From the NCBI GenBank assembly GCA_041395565.1, contig JAWLAI010000003.1, positions 434,001-498,000 on the forward strand: 64,000 bases of DNA. The letters run 5' to 3'. Below are positions 9,583 to 18,149 of this stretch, in pieces. The notes under the pieces were generated by a model. It was not told where the DNA came from, ran no database searches, and worked only from the letters and a program-made list of their open reading frames with translations. A program made the position numbers and the translations under genes. The first letter of the stretch is position 1. The number at the start of each line of letters is the position of its first letter. This DNA is from Pseudomonadota bacterium. GTDB lineage: Bacteria > Pseudomonadota > Gammaproteobacteria > UBA9214.

Positions 9583-10043
9583 ACGCGGTCGGCCAGGATC
9601 CGCTGGCTGCCCTGCGTCCGCCGCACCCGCCGGCGGCCATCGACTGGTGGCCGCCGGCGCCCGGATGGTGGCTGCTGGCGGGACTGGCCTTGCTGGGCGT
9701 GGTACTGCTGTGGTGGCGGCACCGGCGTACGCGTCTGCGACGCGCGGCCCTGGCGGAACTGCGGCAGCTGGAACGCACCGCAACGGATGACACCCAGCTC
9801 GCCATCGCGCTGAACCGGCTGTTGCGGCGTGTGGCACTGGCCCGCTTTCCGCGCACCCGCGTGGCGGCGCTCGCCGGCGATGACTGGCTGCGCTTTCTCG
9901 ACAGCCGGGTCAGCGGTTTTGCCAGCGGTCCGGGCCGGGTGCTGGGCGTTGCGCCATATGCCCCCGAGTGCGCGCTCGAGCGTGCGGCGCTGGTGGGTCT
10001 GGCACGGCAGTGGATACGCACGGCCTGTGGAGGGCGGCCATGA
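9579..10043 (+). CDS. DUF4381 family single-pass membrane protein
   Basis: 154-aa protein with one strong transmembrane helix near the N-terminus (PGWWLLAGLALLGVVLLWWR, about residues 27-46). A basic segment and a cytosolic helical domain follow, containing the family-like pattern LNRLLRRVALARFPR and ALAGDDWLRFLD. These small proteins sit between DUF58 and the first VWA gene in many gammaproteobacterial MoxR operons. Its ATG overlaps the DUF58 stop (ATGA) and its TGA overlaps the next ATG, so it is an integral operon member. Function unknown; probably a membrane scaffold for the VWA proteins (inference). Confidence 0.85.
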   Translation: MNAVGQDPLAALRPPHPPAAIDWWPPAPGWWLLAGLALLGVVLLWWRHRRTRLRRAALAELRQLERTATDDTQLAIALNRLLRRVALARFPRTRVAALAGDDWLRFLDSRVSGFASGPGRVLGVAPYAPECALERAALVGLARQWIRTACGGRP

Positions 10044-11029
10044 TCCACCTGGCCTGGCCGTGGGTGCTGGCGCTGCTGCCCCTGCCGTGGCTGCTGCAGC
10101 GCTGGCTGCCGCCGGCGCTGGCGCAGGGTGGCGCGCTGTTCGCGCCGTTCGCGCTCGGGCTCGGTGGCGACGCTGCCGCGCAGCGCGTGCACACGCGCCG
10201 GCAGTGGCGGCGTTGGCTGGTCGTGCTCGCGTGGCTCGGGCTGTTACTTGCCGCGGCACGCCCCGAGTGGCTCGGCGCGCCCCTGAGCCTGCCGCAGAGC
10301 GGGCGCAATCTGCTGCTGGCGATCGATGTATCCGGCAGCATGGAGACCCCGGACCTCGGGGCCGATGGCAGCCAGGCCACCCGCCTCGATGTCGTCAAGC
10401 AGGTGGCCGGCGAGTTCATCGCGCGCCGCAGCGGCGATCGTGTCGGGCTGATCCTGTTCGGCAGCCAGGCCTACCTGCAATCGCCGCTGACCTTCGACCA
10501 TGTTACGGTGCGCCATTTCCTGGACGAAGCGGTGATCGGTGTCGCAGGGCGCGAGACCGCCATCGGCGATGCCATCGGGCTCGCCGTCAAGCGCCTGCGT
10601 GCCGCGCCAGGCGGAGCGGCCGTGCTGGTGCTGCTGACCGATGGCCAGAACACCGCAGGTGCGGTGGCGCCGCGCCAGGCCGCGCAGCTCGCGGCGCAGA
10701 ACGGGCTGCGCATCTACACCATCGGGGTAGGCGCGGACCGGGTGCGGGTGCAGGGACTGTTCGGGACCCAGGTGGTGAATCCGTCCGCCGATCTCGACGA
10801 GGCCACGCTCAAGGCCATCGCTGCGACAACCGGCGGTCGCTATTTTCGTGCCCGTGACCGTGCCGAGCTCGCATCGGTGTATGCAACGCTCGACCAACTC
10901 GAGCCGGTTGCGGGCACCGACCGCCAGGTGCGTCCGGTCACCGCGCTCTATCCCTGGCCGCTGGGTCTGGCGCTGCTGCTCAGTCTCGCCCTGGCCACGG
11001 CGGCGCTCTGGCGGAGGCCGGCTGCATGA
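10040..11029 (+). CDS. BatA-like VWA-domain membrane protein
   Basis: 329-aa inner-membrane protein with a von Willebrand factor A domain, equivalent to BatA of aerotolerance operons. Hydrophobic helices lie at about residues 5-22 and 57-75, and a C-terminal anchor at ~305-325 (PLGLALLLSLALATAALW). Between them the VWA domain carries a complete MIDAS start, Asp96-Val-Ser98-Gly-Ser100 (DVSGSMETPD), and later the conserved TDG in LVLLTDGQNTAG. The ATG at 10040 is used; a longer frame begins 72 bp upstream inside the preceding gene but has no family similarity. ATGA overlaps occur at both ends. Confidence 0.92.
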   Translation: MIHLAWPWVLALLPLPWLLQRWLPPALAQGGALFAPFALGLGGDAAAQRVHTRRQWRRWLVVLAWLGLLLAAARPEWLGAPLSLPQSGRNLLLAIDVSGSMETPDLGADGSQATRLDVVKQVAGEFIARRSGDRVGLILFGSQAYLQSPLTFDHVTVRHFLDEAVIGVAGRETAIGDAIGLAVKRLRAAPGGAAVLVLLTDGQNTAGAVAPRQAAQLAAQNGLRIYTIGVGADRVRVQGLFGTQVVNPSADLDEATLKAIAATTGGRYFRARDRAELASVYATLDQLEPVAGTDRQVRPVTALYPWPLGLALLLSLALATAALWRRPAA

Positions 11030-13080
11030 GTGAATTCCACTTCCTGCGCCCCGCCTGGCTGCTCGCGCTCGTCCCGGCTGTGGTGCTGTTGACGCTGCTG
11101 TGGCGGCGCCGCGCTGACGGCGCCGGCTGGCGGACTTGCGTCGCACCCGCGCTGCTGGCGCACCTGCTGCTGGATGCGGACCGCCCGCTGCACCGGTTGC
11201 CGCTGCTGCTGCTCGGCGCGGGCTGGCTGCTGGCCGTGGTCGCCCTGGCCGGGCCGGTCTGGGAGCGTCAGCCGGCAACGCTCTACCGGGCACCGGCGGA
11301 CCGCGTCATCGTGCTCGACATGTCGCCGTCCATGGCGAGCGCTGACCTGCAGCCCGACCGGTTGTCGCGTGCACGCCTGGCGCTGCGCGGCCTGTTGTCG
11401 CAACTGCGGGAAGGACGCACCGCACTGGTGGTGTTCGGCGCCGAACCGCACGTGGTGGCGCCGCTGACCGACGACGTGGCCACGATCGAAGCCCTGCTGC
11501 CGGCACTGTCCGTCGACATCCTGCCGGTCGCCGGCGATCAGGCTGGCCCGGCACTGCGGCTGGCCGGCGCCCTGCTGCAGCGCGTGCACAGTACCCAGGG
11601 CACCGTGCTGCTGGTGAGCGACGGCGTGGCGGACACCGCCGACAGCCTGCAGGCCGTGCGGGATCTGCGCCGCGCCGGTGTGCGGGTATCGGTGCTGGGC
11701 ATCGGCACCACGAACGGCGCGCCGGTTCCGGCAGCCGGCGGTTTTGCCACGGCTGCTGATGGCGGCCTGGAACTCGCGCGGCTCGACGAGACCGGTCTCG
11801 CGGCACTGGCGTCCGCCGGCGGCGGACACTATCAGCGCCTCGGCGACGGCATGCCCGTGACCCTGCTCGCCACGGCAGTTGCACGCGATCCCGCGCAGGC
11901 TGCGGGGACTGCGCAGGGCGTGGAACGCTGGGTGGAGCGCGGACCCTGGCTGTTGCTGCCGCTGCTGCTGCTGGCCGCGGCCGGCTATCGTCGCGGCTGG
12001 CTGGGTCTGCTGCTGATCCTGGTGTTGCCGCCGCCGCCGGCCCAGGCCTTCGGCTGGCAGGACCTGTGGCTGCGGCCCGATCAGCAGGCCGCACGCCTGC
12101 TGGCCCGGGGCGACGCGGGTGCGGCCGCCGCGCGGTTCGAGAATCCGGACTGGCGCGCCATGGCCAGATACCGGGCCGGTGACTACGCGGCCGCGGCCGA
12201 CGGCTTCACCGGCACTGCACCGGACAGTCTCTACAACCGTGCGACCGCGCTCGCCCGCGCCGGCCGCCTGCAGGAGGCGCTGACGGCCTACGACACGGTG
12301 CTGCAGCGCGATGCCGGACACACGGATGCGCGCCACAACCGCGAACTGGTAGCCCGCTTGCTGCAAGATCAGCAGCAGTCAGCCGGTCAGCAGCATGGGA
12401 GCGGCCAGGATCAACCGGATTCCGGTCAGGGGCAGCAGTCAGGTCAGTCGGGACAATCGGACAATACGGGCACGTCCGGATCCCAGGTTGCGACTCAGTC
12501 AGGCGCAGACCGGCAGGCGGGCGGCGCCGGCGCGCAGGAGCGGCAGGCGTCCGCGGCGCAGACCGGTCCGCCGGAACCGCAGAGCGAATCAGCGTCGCAG
12601 CAACCGTCAGCGCAACCGGGGGCGCAGGGTCAGGACGCCGCCGCTGTACCACAGACCGGCGGCGCGCCCGGGGCGGACGAGCAGCAGAACGCCGGCAAGG
12701 ACGGGGGTGAACCGCAGGCCACGGCGCAGGCGCATGACAACACGGCGCCGGACCGTGCCGGTGGGGATGATGCCCACGAGGCGGCCGCGCCGGAGCCGGC
12801 CGGCTCCGGCGCACCAACCGGCCAACCGGAACAGCCCGCCGCGTCGACCCCGCCGGCGGAGCGACCCCCGGATTCGGCACAGCGTGCCCGCGCGGATGTG
12901 AGCGGGGCGGGTGCAGCACCGGGCCGTGCGGCGGGTGCCGCAACGGAGACGCCCGACACCGAACAGGACATTGCCATGGAACAATGGCTGCGCCAGATCC
13001 CGGACGATCCAGCCGGGCTGTTGCGGCGCAAGTTCATGGTCGAGCACCTGCTCCGACAACAGGGACAAAGCACACCATGA
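11026..13080 (+). CDS. BatB/BatC-like fusion: VWA domain, TPR and Gln-rich region
   Basis: 684-aa protein combining what are two genes (batB, batC) in Bacteroidetes. Residues ~1-80 contain membrane helices. A VWA domain (~92-270) has MIDAS Asp98-Met-Ser100-Pro-Ser102. A central helix pair follows (~305-345). TPR-like repeats occupy ~350-445 (YRAGDYAAAADGFTG; ALARAGRLQEALTAYDTVL). The next ~180 residues are a Gln/Ser/Gly/Pro-rich low-complexity stretch. The C-terminus returns to ordered sequence (EQWLRQIPDDPAGLLRRKFM), a pattern conserved at the end of BatC-type TPR proteins. Start and stop overlap neighbours by 4 bp. The low-complexity tract is probably a flexible periplasmic linker. Confidence 0.9.
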   Translation: MSEFHFLRPAWLLALVPAVVLLTLLWRRRADGAGWRTCVAPALLAHLLLDADRPLHRLPLLLLGAGWLLAVVALAGPVWERQPATLYRAPADRVIVLDMSPSMASADLQPDRLSRARLALRGLLSQLREGRTALVVFGAEPHVVAPLTDDVATIEALLPALSVDILPVAGDQAGPALRLAGALLQRVHSTQGTVLLVSDGVADTADSLQAVRDLRRAGVRVSVLGIGTTNGAPVPAAGGFATAADGGLELARLDETGLAALASAGGGHYQRLGDGMPVTLLATAVARDPAQAAGTAQGVERWVERGPWLLLPLLLLAAAGYRRGWLGLLLILVLPPPPAQAFGWQDLWLRPDQQAARLLARGDAGAAAARFENPDWRAMARYRAGDYAAAADGFTGTAPDSLYNRATALARAGRLQEALTAYDTVLQRDAGHTDARHNRELVARLLQDQQQSAGQQHGSGQDQPDSGQGQQSGQSGQSDNTGTSGSQVATQSGADRQAGGAGAQERQASAAQTGPPEPQSESASQQPSAQPGAQGQDAAAVPQTGGAPGADEQQNAGKDGGEPQATAQAHDNTAPDRAGGDDAHEAAAPEPAGSGAPTGQPEQPAASTPPAERPPDSAQRARADVSGAGAAPGRAAGAATETPDTEQDIAMEQWLRQIPDDPAGLLRRKFMVEHLLRQQGQSTP

Positions 13081-14855
13081 AGACTGGACTGACACATTTG
13101 TTGTTGACCTGGCTGATCCTGCACTGCGCCCTGGCCGCAGCGGCAGGGATGGATGCGTGGCTCGACCGTACCCGCATCGCCGCGGGCGAGTCGGTGCAGC
13201 TCACGCTGGAGCTGCCGGGGCAGGTCAATGACCGGCCCGACACCGCGCCGCTGGAACACGACTTCGACGTGCTCGGTGTTTCCAGTGGCAGCCGCGTGAC
13301 CATCATCAACGGCCGCAGCGACGCGCGTACCAGCTGGACGATCACCCTGAGTCCGCGTCATACGGGCACGCTGACCGTGCCTGCCCTGCGGGTCGGCGCT
13401 GCCCAGAGCGCGGCACTGACACTGCTGGTGGATGCCGCCCCGGCGACCGCCGGCACCGGCACCGGAACTGACACCGACGCCGACATCTTCATCGAGACCG
13501 AGCAGGCACCGGCGCGTCCTTACGTGCAGGGCGAGGTGCACTACACGGTACGCCTGCTGCACGCCGTCCCCCTGCGCTCCGGTCAGCTCAGTGAACCCGC
13601 CGCGGACACGGTGCTGGTGCAGCGGCTGGGCGAGGACCGCAGCTACGCCACGACGCGCAACGGCCGGCGCTACGAGGTGATCGAGCGACGCTACGCCCTG
13701 TTCCCGCAGGCAAGCGGCGGGCTCGATCTGCCGGCACCGGTATTCGACGGCGAGGTGCCCGACACCGGGCGGCGCCGGGCGAGTCCGCTGTCGAAGTTCT
13801 TCGGCAACGATCCCTTCTTCGGCCGCGCCCCCTTCGATGACCTGCTGACACCGACGCGCCGGGTGCGCGTGCGCGGCGATGCCGTCCGGCTCGACGTGCA
13901 GCCACGACCGGATGCAGCGACCGGCAGCGACTGGCTGCCGGCAAGGCAGCTGCAACTCACCGGCCACTGGGAACCTGCCGCCGGTGACGCCCGGGTCGGC
14001 GAGCCGCTCACCCTGCAGCTCGAGGTTACCGCGCAGGGACTGACCGGCGGGCAGCTGCCGGGGCTCGCGCCGGCGGCCGTGGCGGGTTTCGATATTTATC
14101 CCGACCAGGCCCAGCGTGAAACCGACGCGCAGGAGAGCGGCGTGACCGGTCACCTGCAACAGAAGATCGCCTTCATCCCGCGCCGGGCCGGCACCTTCAC
14201 CCTGCCGGCGCTGACGCTGCACTGGTGGGATACCGGGGCGGATCGCGAGCGGGTTGCCACCCTCCCGGAGCGGGTAGTGCAGATACTCCCGGGAGCGCAG
14301 CCGGCGGCACAGCCACCGCCGATGTCTGCGCAGGAGATTGCCGCTGCCGCGCCCATCCCGGCACTGGCCGCCACCGCACCGGTACCGGTCGCGGCCGGAC
14401 CGTGGCCATGGGTGAGTGCGCTGCTCGCCGGTGGCTGGCTGCTGACCCTGCTGGTCTGGGGCTGGCAGGCACGGCGCCGCCGCACGGCGGCGCCACCACG
14501 GCCGGCGCCGGGCGGCCACGACCGGGTGACGACGCTGCGTCGGCGTTTCCGGGCCGCCTGTGCCGCGGGTGACGCGGCCGCGGCGCGCCGCAACCTGCTC
14601 GACTGGGCGGCCGCGCACTGGCGGGACGACCCGCCATCCGGCTTGCAGGCGCTGGCGGAGCGACTGGACGATCCCGCTACGCGGAGTGCGCTGGCTGAAC
14701 TCGATCGTGCCGTCTATCGAGCCGGCACCGCCTGGGATGGTGCGCGGCTGGCGGCACGCCTGCAGCAGCTGCCGGTGCCGCCGGCGCGCAGCGGCCGGGA
14801 CGACACCGTCCTGGCGCCGCTGTATCCGCACCCGGTCGCGCCGCCGCACGGCTGA
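13077..14855 (+). CDS. batD: BatD family protein (oxygen-tolerance operon)
   Basis: 592-aa exported, membrane-anchored protein of the BatD family, the last member of the MoxR-VWA operon. A signal peptide occupies residues ~1-21 (MKTGLTHLLLTWLILHCAL), followed by beta-sandwich repeats. The opening DAWLDRTRIAAGESVQLTL is typical: BatD proteins begin with a claim-like strand pair before successive Ig-like modules. A C-terminal transmembrane helix lies near residue 445 (WPWVSALLAGGWLLTLLVW), then a cytosolic helical tail with RRNLLDWAAAHW. The ATG at 13077 overlaps the preceding TGA; a longer frame upstream is rejected because it removes the signal peptide from the N-terminus. Named for aerotolerance in Bacteroides; the role in proteobacteria is not settled. 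Confidence 0.9.
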   Translation: MKTGLTHLLLTWLILHCALAAAAGMDAWLDRTRIAAGESVQLTLELPGQVNDRPDTAPLEHDFDVLGVSSGSRVTIINGRSDARTSWTITLSPRHTGTLTVPALRVGAAQSAALTLLVDAAPATAGTGTGTDTDADIFIETEQAPARPYVQGEVHYTVRLLHAVPLRSGQLSEPAADTVLVQRLGEDRSYATTRNGRRYEVIERRYALFPQASGGLDLPAPVFDGEVPDTGRRRASPLSKFFGNDPFFGRAPFDDLLTPTRRVRVRGDAVRLDVQPRPDAATGSDWLPARQLQLTGHWEPAAGDARVGEPLTLQLEVTAQGLTGGQLPGLAPAAVAGFDIYPDQAQRETDAQESGVTGHLQQKIAFIPRRAGTFTLPALTLHWWDTGADRERVATLPERVVQILPGAQPAAQPPPMSAQEIAAAAPIPALAATAPVPVAAGPWPWVSALLAGGWLLTLLVWGWQARRRRTAAPPRPAPGGHDRVTTLRRRFRAACAAGDAAAARRNLLDWAAAHWRDDPPSGLQALAERLDDPATRSALAELDRAVYRAGTAWDGARLAARLQQLPVPPARSGRDDTVLAPLYPHPVAPPHG

Positions 14856-14950
14856 GGTCCGGCGTCAGCACGACCGCCAGCGGCATCGCATCGCCATGCG
14901 CCGCGGGGTGCCGGCACCGGGCTGTCAGCGCGTACGGCCGGGCTCGCGTG

Positions 14951-15766
14951 CTATTCCTCGCGGCTGGGCAGGGTGATGATATAGCCGCCCGATTTCTCGT
15001 CCAGCTGCAGATTGAGCAGCTTGCGTTCCTGGGCCTCTTCCAGCAGCTGTCCGAAGGTGCGGAAGCCGTGGTAGGTCTCGTCGAAGCCGGGCTTGCGGCG
15101 CTTCAGTGTCTGTTTGACCATCGAGCCCCAGACCTTTTCCTGTTCGCCGCGTTCCTTGAACAGCGCCTCGACCGTTTCCAGCACCAGGTCGAGCGCCTCC
15201 TGCTGCTTGTCGGCCTCGGTCTTGTGCGCACCGTGCTTGCCGGCTTTCTTCGCGGCCGCCTTGCGGCGTCCGCGGCGCGGCTTTTCGGATTCGCGCACCA
15301 GGTCGTCGTAGAAGATGAACTCGTCGCAGTTGGCGATCAGCAGGTCGGACGTGGCGTTCTTCACCCCGACCCCGATCACCACCTTGTCGTTCTCGCGCAG
15401 CTTGCTGACCAGAGGCGAGAAGTCGGAATCGCCGCTGAGGATGACGAAGGTGTCCACGTGCGACTTGGTGTAGCACAGGTCGAGGGCGTCGACGACCATG
15501 CGGATATCGGCGGAGTTCTTGCCCGACTGGCGCACATGCGGTATCTCGATCAACTCGAAGGCAGCCTCGTGCATGGCCGCCTTGAATTCCTTGTAGCGGT
15601 CCCAGTCGCAATAGGCCTTCTTCACGACGATGCTGCCTTTCAGCAGCAGCCGTTCCAGCACCTTCTGGATATCGAAGGCAGCATACTTGGCATCACGCAC
15701 GCCCAGTGCCACGTTCTCGAAATCACAGAACAGCGCCATGTTGCGGGTTTCGTTCTTTTCGCTCAC
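14951..15766 (-). CDS. NYN-domain (LabA/DUF88) protein with C-terminal LOTUS/OST-HTH domain
   Basis: 271-aa protein predicted to act on RNA. The N-terminal NYN (PIN-like nuclease) domain, residues ~10-155, shows the acidic residues expected of the fold: FCDFENVALG at the first strand, SADIRMVVDAL, and SGDSDFSPLVSKLRE. A basic Lys/Arg/Ala-rich linker follows (KPRRGRRKAAAKKAGK). The C-terminal ~80 residues match an OST-HTH/LOTUS winged helix (FDETYHGFRTFGQLLEEAQE). The GTG at 15766 is chosen because AAGGAGGT lies 9 nt upstream; the internal ATG at 15739 is an alternative. It is the only minus-strand gene in the first 56 kb, convergent with batD and divergent from the dehydrogenase pair. Confidence 0.88.
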   Translation of the reverse strand: MSEKNETRNMALFCDFENVALGVRDAKYAAFDIQKVLERLLLKGSIVVKKAYCDWDRYKEFKAAMHEAAFELIEIPHVRQSGKNSADIRMVVDALDLCYTKSHVDTFVILSGDSDFSPLVSKLRENDKVVIGVGVKNATSDLLIANCDEFIFYDDLVRESEKPRRGRRKAAAKKAGKHGAHKTEADKQQEALDLVLETVEALFKERGEQEKVWGSMVKQTLKRRKPGFDETYHGFRTFGQLLEEAQERKLLNLQLDEKSGGYIITLPSREE

Positions 15767-15903
15767 CTGCGTCAGACCTCCTTGTTGTGAGGCGACAAGA
15801 TATGCCGCTGCCCATGGGCTTGCAAGCGGCGGCAGTGCGCGCGTATCAGGCGCCAGCGGGGGCGTGCTAACATTTCGGTCCGGGATCCGCCGAGCTGCCG
15901 ACC

Positions 15904-16404
15904 ATGAAGTTTTCCCGCCGCCGCTTCCTCGAGCTGACCGCTGCCGGCCTGGCCGCAGCACCGCTGGGCTGTGCCGGACCGCAGCTGCTGGAAGCCGGGC
16001 CGACGGCCGGGGTGCTGGACAGCTATCTCGACACCCTGCTGCCGGCGGACAGCGCGCCCGGGGCGCTGGCGCTCGGCGTGCCGGCACAGGTCCGCTTCCT
16101 GATTCGCTCCAAGCGCGCCCTGGTGCCGGTCTACAACCACGGGCTGGCGTGGCTCGCAGAACAGGCCCGGGTCCGGCACGGCCGGCATTTCCCGGCGCTT
16201 GCGCTGGACGCGCGCGATGCGCTGGTGCAGCGGCTCAGTCTGGATCAGGACGCAGTGCTGGCGCGTTTTTTCCACAAGAGTCTGCATCACGCCATGATGT
16301 TCTACTACAGCAATCCGGCGTCCTGGCAGGCGCTCGGCCTGGACGGCGCGCCGCAGCCGGCCGGCTTCATGGATTACACGCAGCCACCCGTCGTGCATGG
16401 TTGA
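15904..16404 (+). CDS. Twin-arginine-exported gluconate 2-dehydrogenase subunit 3-like protein
   Basis: 166-aa small subunit of a GMC-type dehydrogenase. The N-terminus is a clear Tat signal: SRRRFLELTAAGLAAAPLG, with the twin arginines in S-R-R-R-F-L. A Cys follows (LGCAG) that could be a lipidation site, though the box is imperfect. The mature part contains the family pattern YLDTLLPADSAPGALALGVP. In related enzymes the Tat signal of this subunit carries the folded flavin subunit across the membrane. Consistent with that, the next gene, a GMC oxidoreductase without its own signal, overlaps it by 8 bp. Confidence 0.85.
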   Translation: MKFSRRRFLELTAAGLAAAPLGCAGPQLLEAGPTAGVLDSYLDTLLPADSAPGALALGVPAQVRFLIRSKRALVPVYNHGLAWLAEQARVRHGRHFPALALDARDALVQRLSLDQDAVLARFFHKSLHHAMMFYYSNPASWQALGLDGAPQPAGFMDYTQPPVVHG

Positions 16405-18037
16405 GCGCGCGCATGAGGTGGTGATCGTGGGTGCCGGTGCCGGCGGCGGCAGTGTCGCCTATGGTTTGGCGCGGGCCGGCGTGCGGGTGCTGGTGCTCGA
16501 GGCCGGGCCGCGGTTCGATCCGGCCAGCGACTTCCGTCTCGATCTGCCGGACTGGGAGCTGCAGCGTTTCCCGCACCGGCCGGATTCGCGCGGCAGCTAC
16601 AGTTACGCCGAGCTGCAGCCGCTGGATCCGCAGCGTCAGCACCTGCGCTCCTACAACATTCACAACGGCCGCATGGTGCCGGGTGAACGGCGTCATGCCT
16701 ATGGCTATCACCATGTGCGCGGTGTCGGCGGCAGTACCCTGCACTTCACCGGCGAGGCGCACCGCCTGAATCCCCGCGCCATGCAGTTGTACAGCGACTA
16801 CGGCGTCGGTGCCGACTGGCCGCTGGAATATGCCGAACTCGAGCCCTGGTACGAGCTGGCGGAGCAGGTCGCCGGCGTCGCCGGTCCCGAGCGTACCGCG
16901 CAGCGGCCGCGCCGCACGCCCTGTCCGTTCCCGGCGCATCCCGCGTCGTATGCCAGCCGCAAGCTGGCAGCCGGCGCAGCGGCGCTGGGCTGGAACTGGG
17001 AACCGAACACGCTGGCGGTGCTGCCGCGTCCGCACGCGGGACGGCCCGCCTGCAATTACTGCCTGCAATGCAATCGCGGCTGTCCGCGCGGCGACAAGGG
17101 CAGCGCGGATGTCACCTTCCTGCGCGCTGCCGTGGCCACCGGGCGTTGCACGATCCGTCCCGGGGTGCAGGTCACCCGCCTGCTCGCTGGCGCCGATGAC
17201 CGGGTGAACGGGCTGGTATGCGTTGAGGAGGGGAGTGAACGGCGCATCGACACCCCGGTGATCGTCCTGAGCGCCGGCAGTGTCGAAAGCCCGCGCCTGC
17301 TGCTGGCCTCCGACGGTCTCGGCAACGACAGCGGGCAGGTCGGTCGCAACTTCCTGGAAACCCTGAGCTGGACCAGCATCGGTCTGCACCCGGAGGCGCT
17401 CGGCAGCCACCGTGGCCTGCCCGCGGACAGCATCTGCTGGGATTTCAATGCGCCGGATGCCATACCCGGGGTAGTCGGCGGCCTGCGCCTGACACCTGCT
17501 GTCGGGGAGGCCGACCTGGCGGGGCCGCTCAACTATGCCACGCGCGTTGCCGGCGGCTGGGGGCTGCGCCACAGGCAGCGGATGCGTGCCTGCTTCGGGC
17601 GCGCGCTCGGGGTGGGCGCGATCGGGGAATGTTTACCGGATACAGGTAGTTACGTTGATCTCGATCCCTATCGGCAGGACGCCGCCGGGATGCCGCTGGC
17701 GCGTATCCACAGCCATCTCGGTGACATGGCGGTACACCGCCTCGATTTCATGGCAGGTCGCTGCCGCGAGTTGCTCATCGCCAGCGGAGTGGATACGCTG
17801 ATCGAGGAATTCGGCAGTTATGACCTGTTCAGCGCGACGCATGTGTTCGGTACCTGCCGCATGGGGCGTGACCCGGAACAGTCCGTGGTCGACGCCGGCT
17901 GTCGCAGTCACCGCTGGCGCAACCTCTACGTCGTCGACGGCAGCGTGTTTCCCAGTTCGGGCGGCGGCGAGTCGCCTTCGCTGACCATCGCGGCGCTGGG
18001 CCTGCGCGCAGCCGACCGGATCCGGGCAGGGGCTTGA
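16397..18037 (+). CDS. GMC-family FAD-dependent dehydrogenase (large subunit)
   Basis: 546-aa flavoprotein of the glucose-methanol-choline oxidoreductase family, predicted to oxidise an alcohol or sugar, probably in the periplasm. The FAD-binding fingerprint GAGAGGGSVAYGLARAG is at residues ~12-28. The GMC signature region RGVGGSTLHFTGEAHR is near 110, and the C-terminal substrate/FAD motif FGTCRMG plus VVDGSVFPSSGGGESP is near 480-530. A Cys cluster (CNYCLQCNRGCPRGDKGS) near residue 220 matches the gluconate/sorbitol dehydrogenase subgroup. It has no signal peptide and would travel with the Tat-bearing small subunit. No cytochrome subunit is adjacent, so its electron acceptor and substrate are unknown. 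Confidence 0.9.
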   Translation: MVERAHEVVIVGAGAGGGSVAYGLARAGVRVLVLEAGPRFDPASDFRLDLPDWELQRFPHRPDSRGSYSYAELQPLDPQRQHLRSYNIHNGRMVPGERRHAYGYHHVRGVGGSTLHFTGEAHRLNPRAMQLYSDYGVGADWPLEYAELEPWYELAEQVAGVAGPERTAQRPRRTPCPFPAHPASYASRKLAAGAAALGWNWEPNTLAVLPRPHAGRPACNYCLQCNRGCPRGDKGSADVTFLRAAVATGRCTIRPGVQVTRLLAGADDRVNGLVCVEEGSERRIDTPVIVLSAGSVESPRLLLASDGLGNDSGQVGRNFLETLSWTSIGLHPEALGSHRGLPADSICWDFNAPDAIPGVVGGLRLTPAVGEADLAGPLNYATRVAGGWGLRHRQRMRACFGRALGVGAIGECLPDTGSYVDLDPYRQDAAGMPLARIHSHLGDMAVHRLDFMAGRCRELLIASGVDTLIEEFGSYDLFSATHVFGTCRMGRDPEQSVVDAGCRSHRWRNLYVVDGSVFPSSGGGESPSLTIAALGLRAADRIRAGA

Positions 18038-18109
18038 ACGGCGGTGCTGTGGACGGGGGCGGTGCAGGCATGTCTATAATTGCCGGATATGGACACAATA
18101 ATTAGGTAA

Positions 18110-18135
18110 CCGGCAGCCCGTGACCGTGCTGCCGG
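18110..18135 (+). promoter_or_regulatory. Stem-loop in the leader of the Pro/Tyr-repeat gene
   Basis: Perfect 8-bp arms CCGGCAGC (18110-18117) and GCTGCCGG (18128-18135) with a 10-nt loop. They sit immediately before the ribosome-binding site GAGGAG (18138-18143) and the ATG at 18150. It could tune translation or be a DNA operator. A TATAAT at 18075-18080 may be the -10 box, but no good -35 was found. Confidence 0.45.
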
Positions 18136-18149
18136 CTGAGGAGTGAAGC

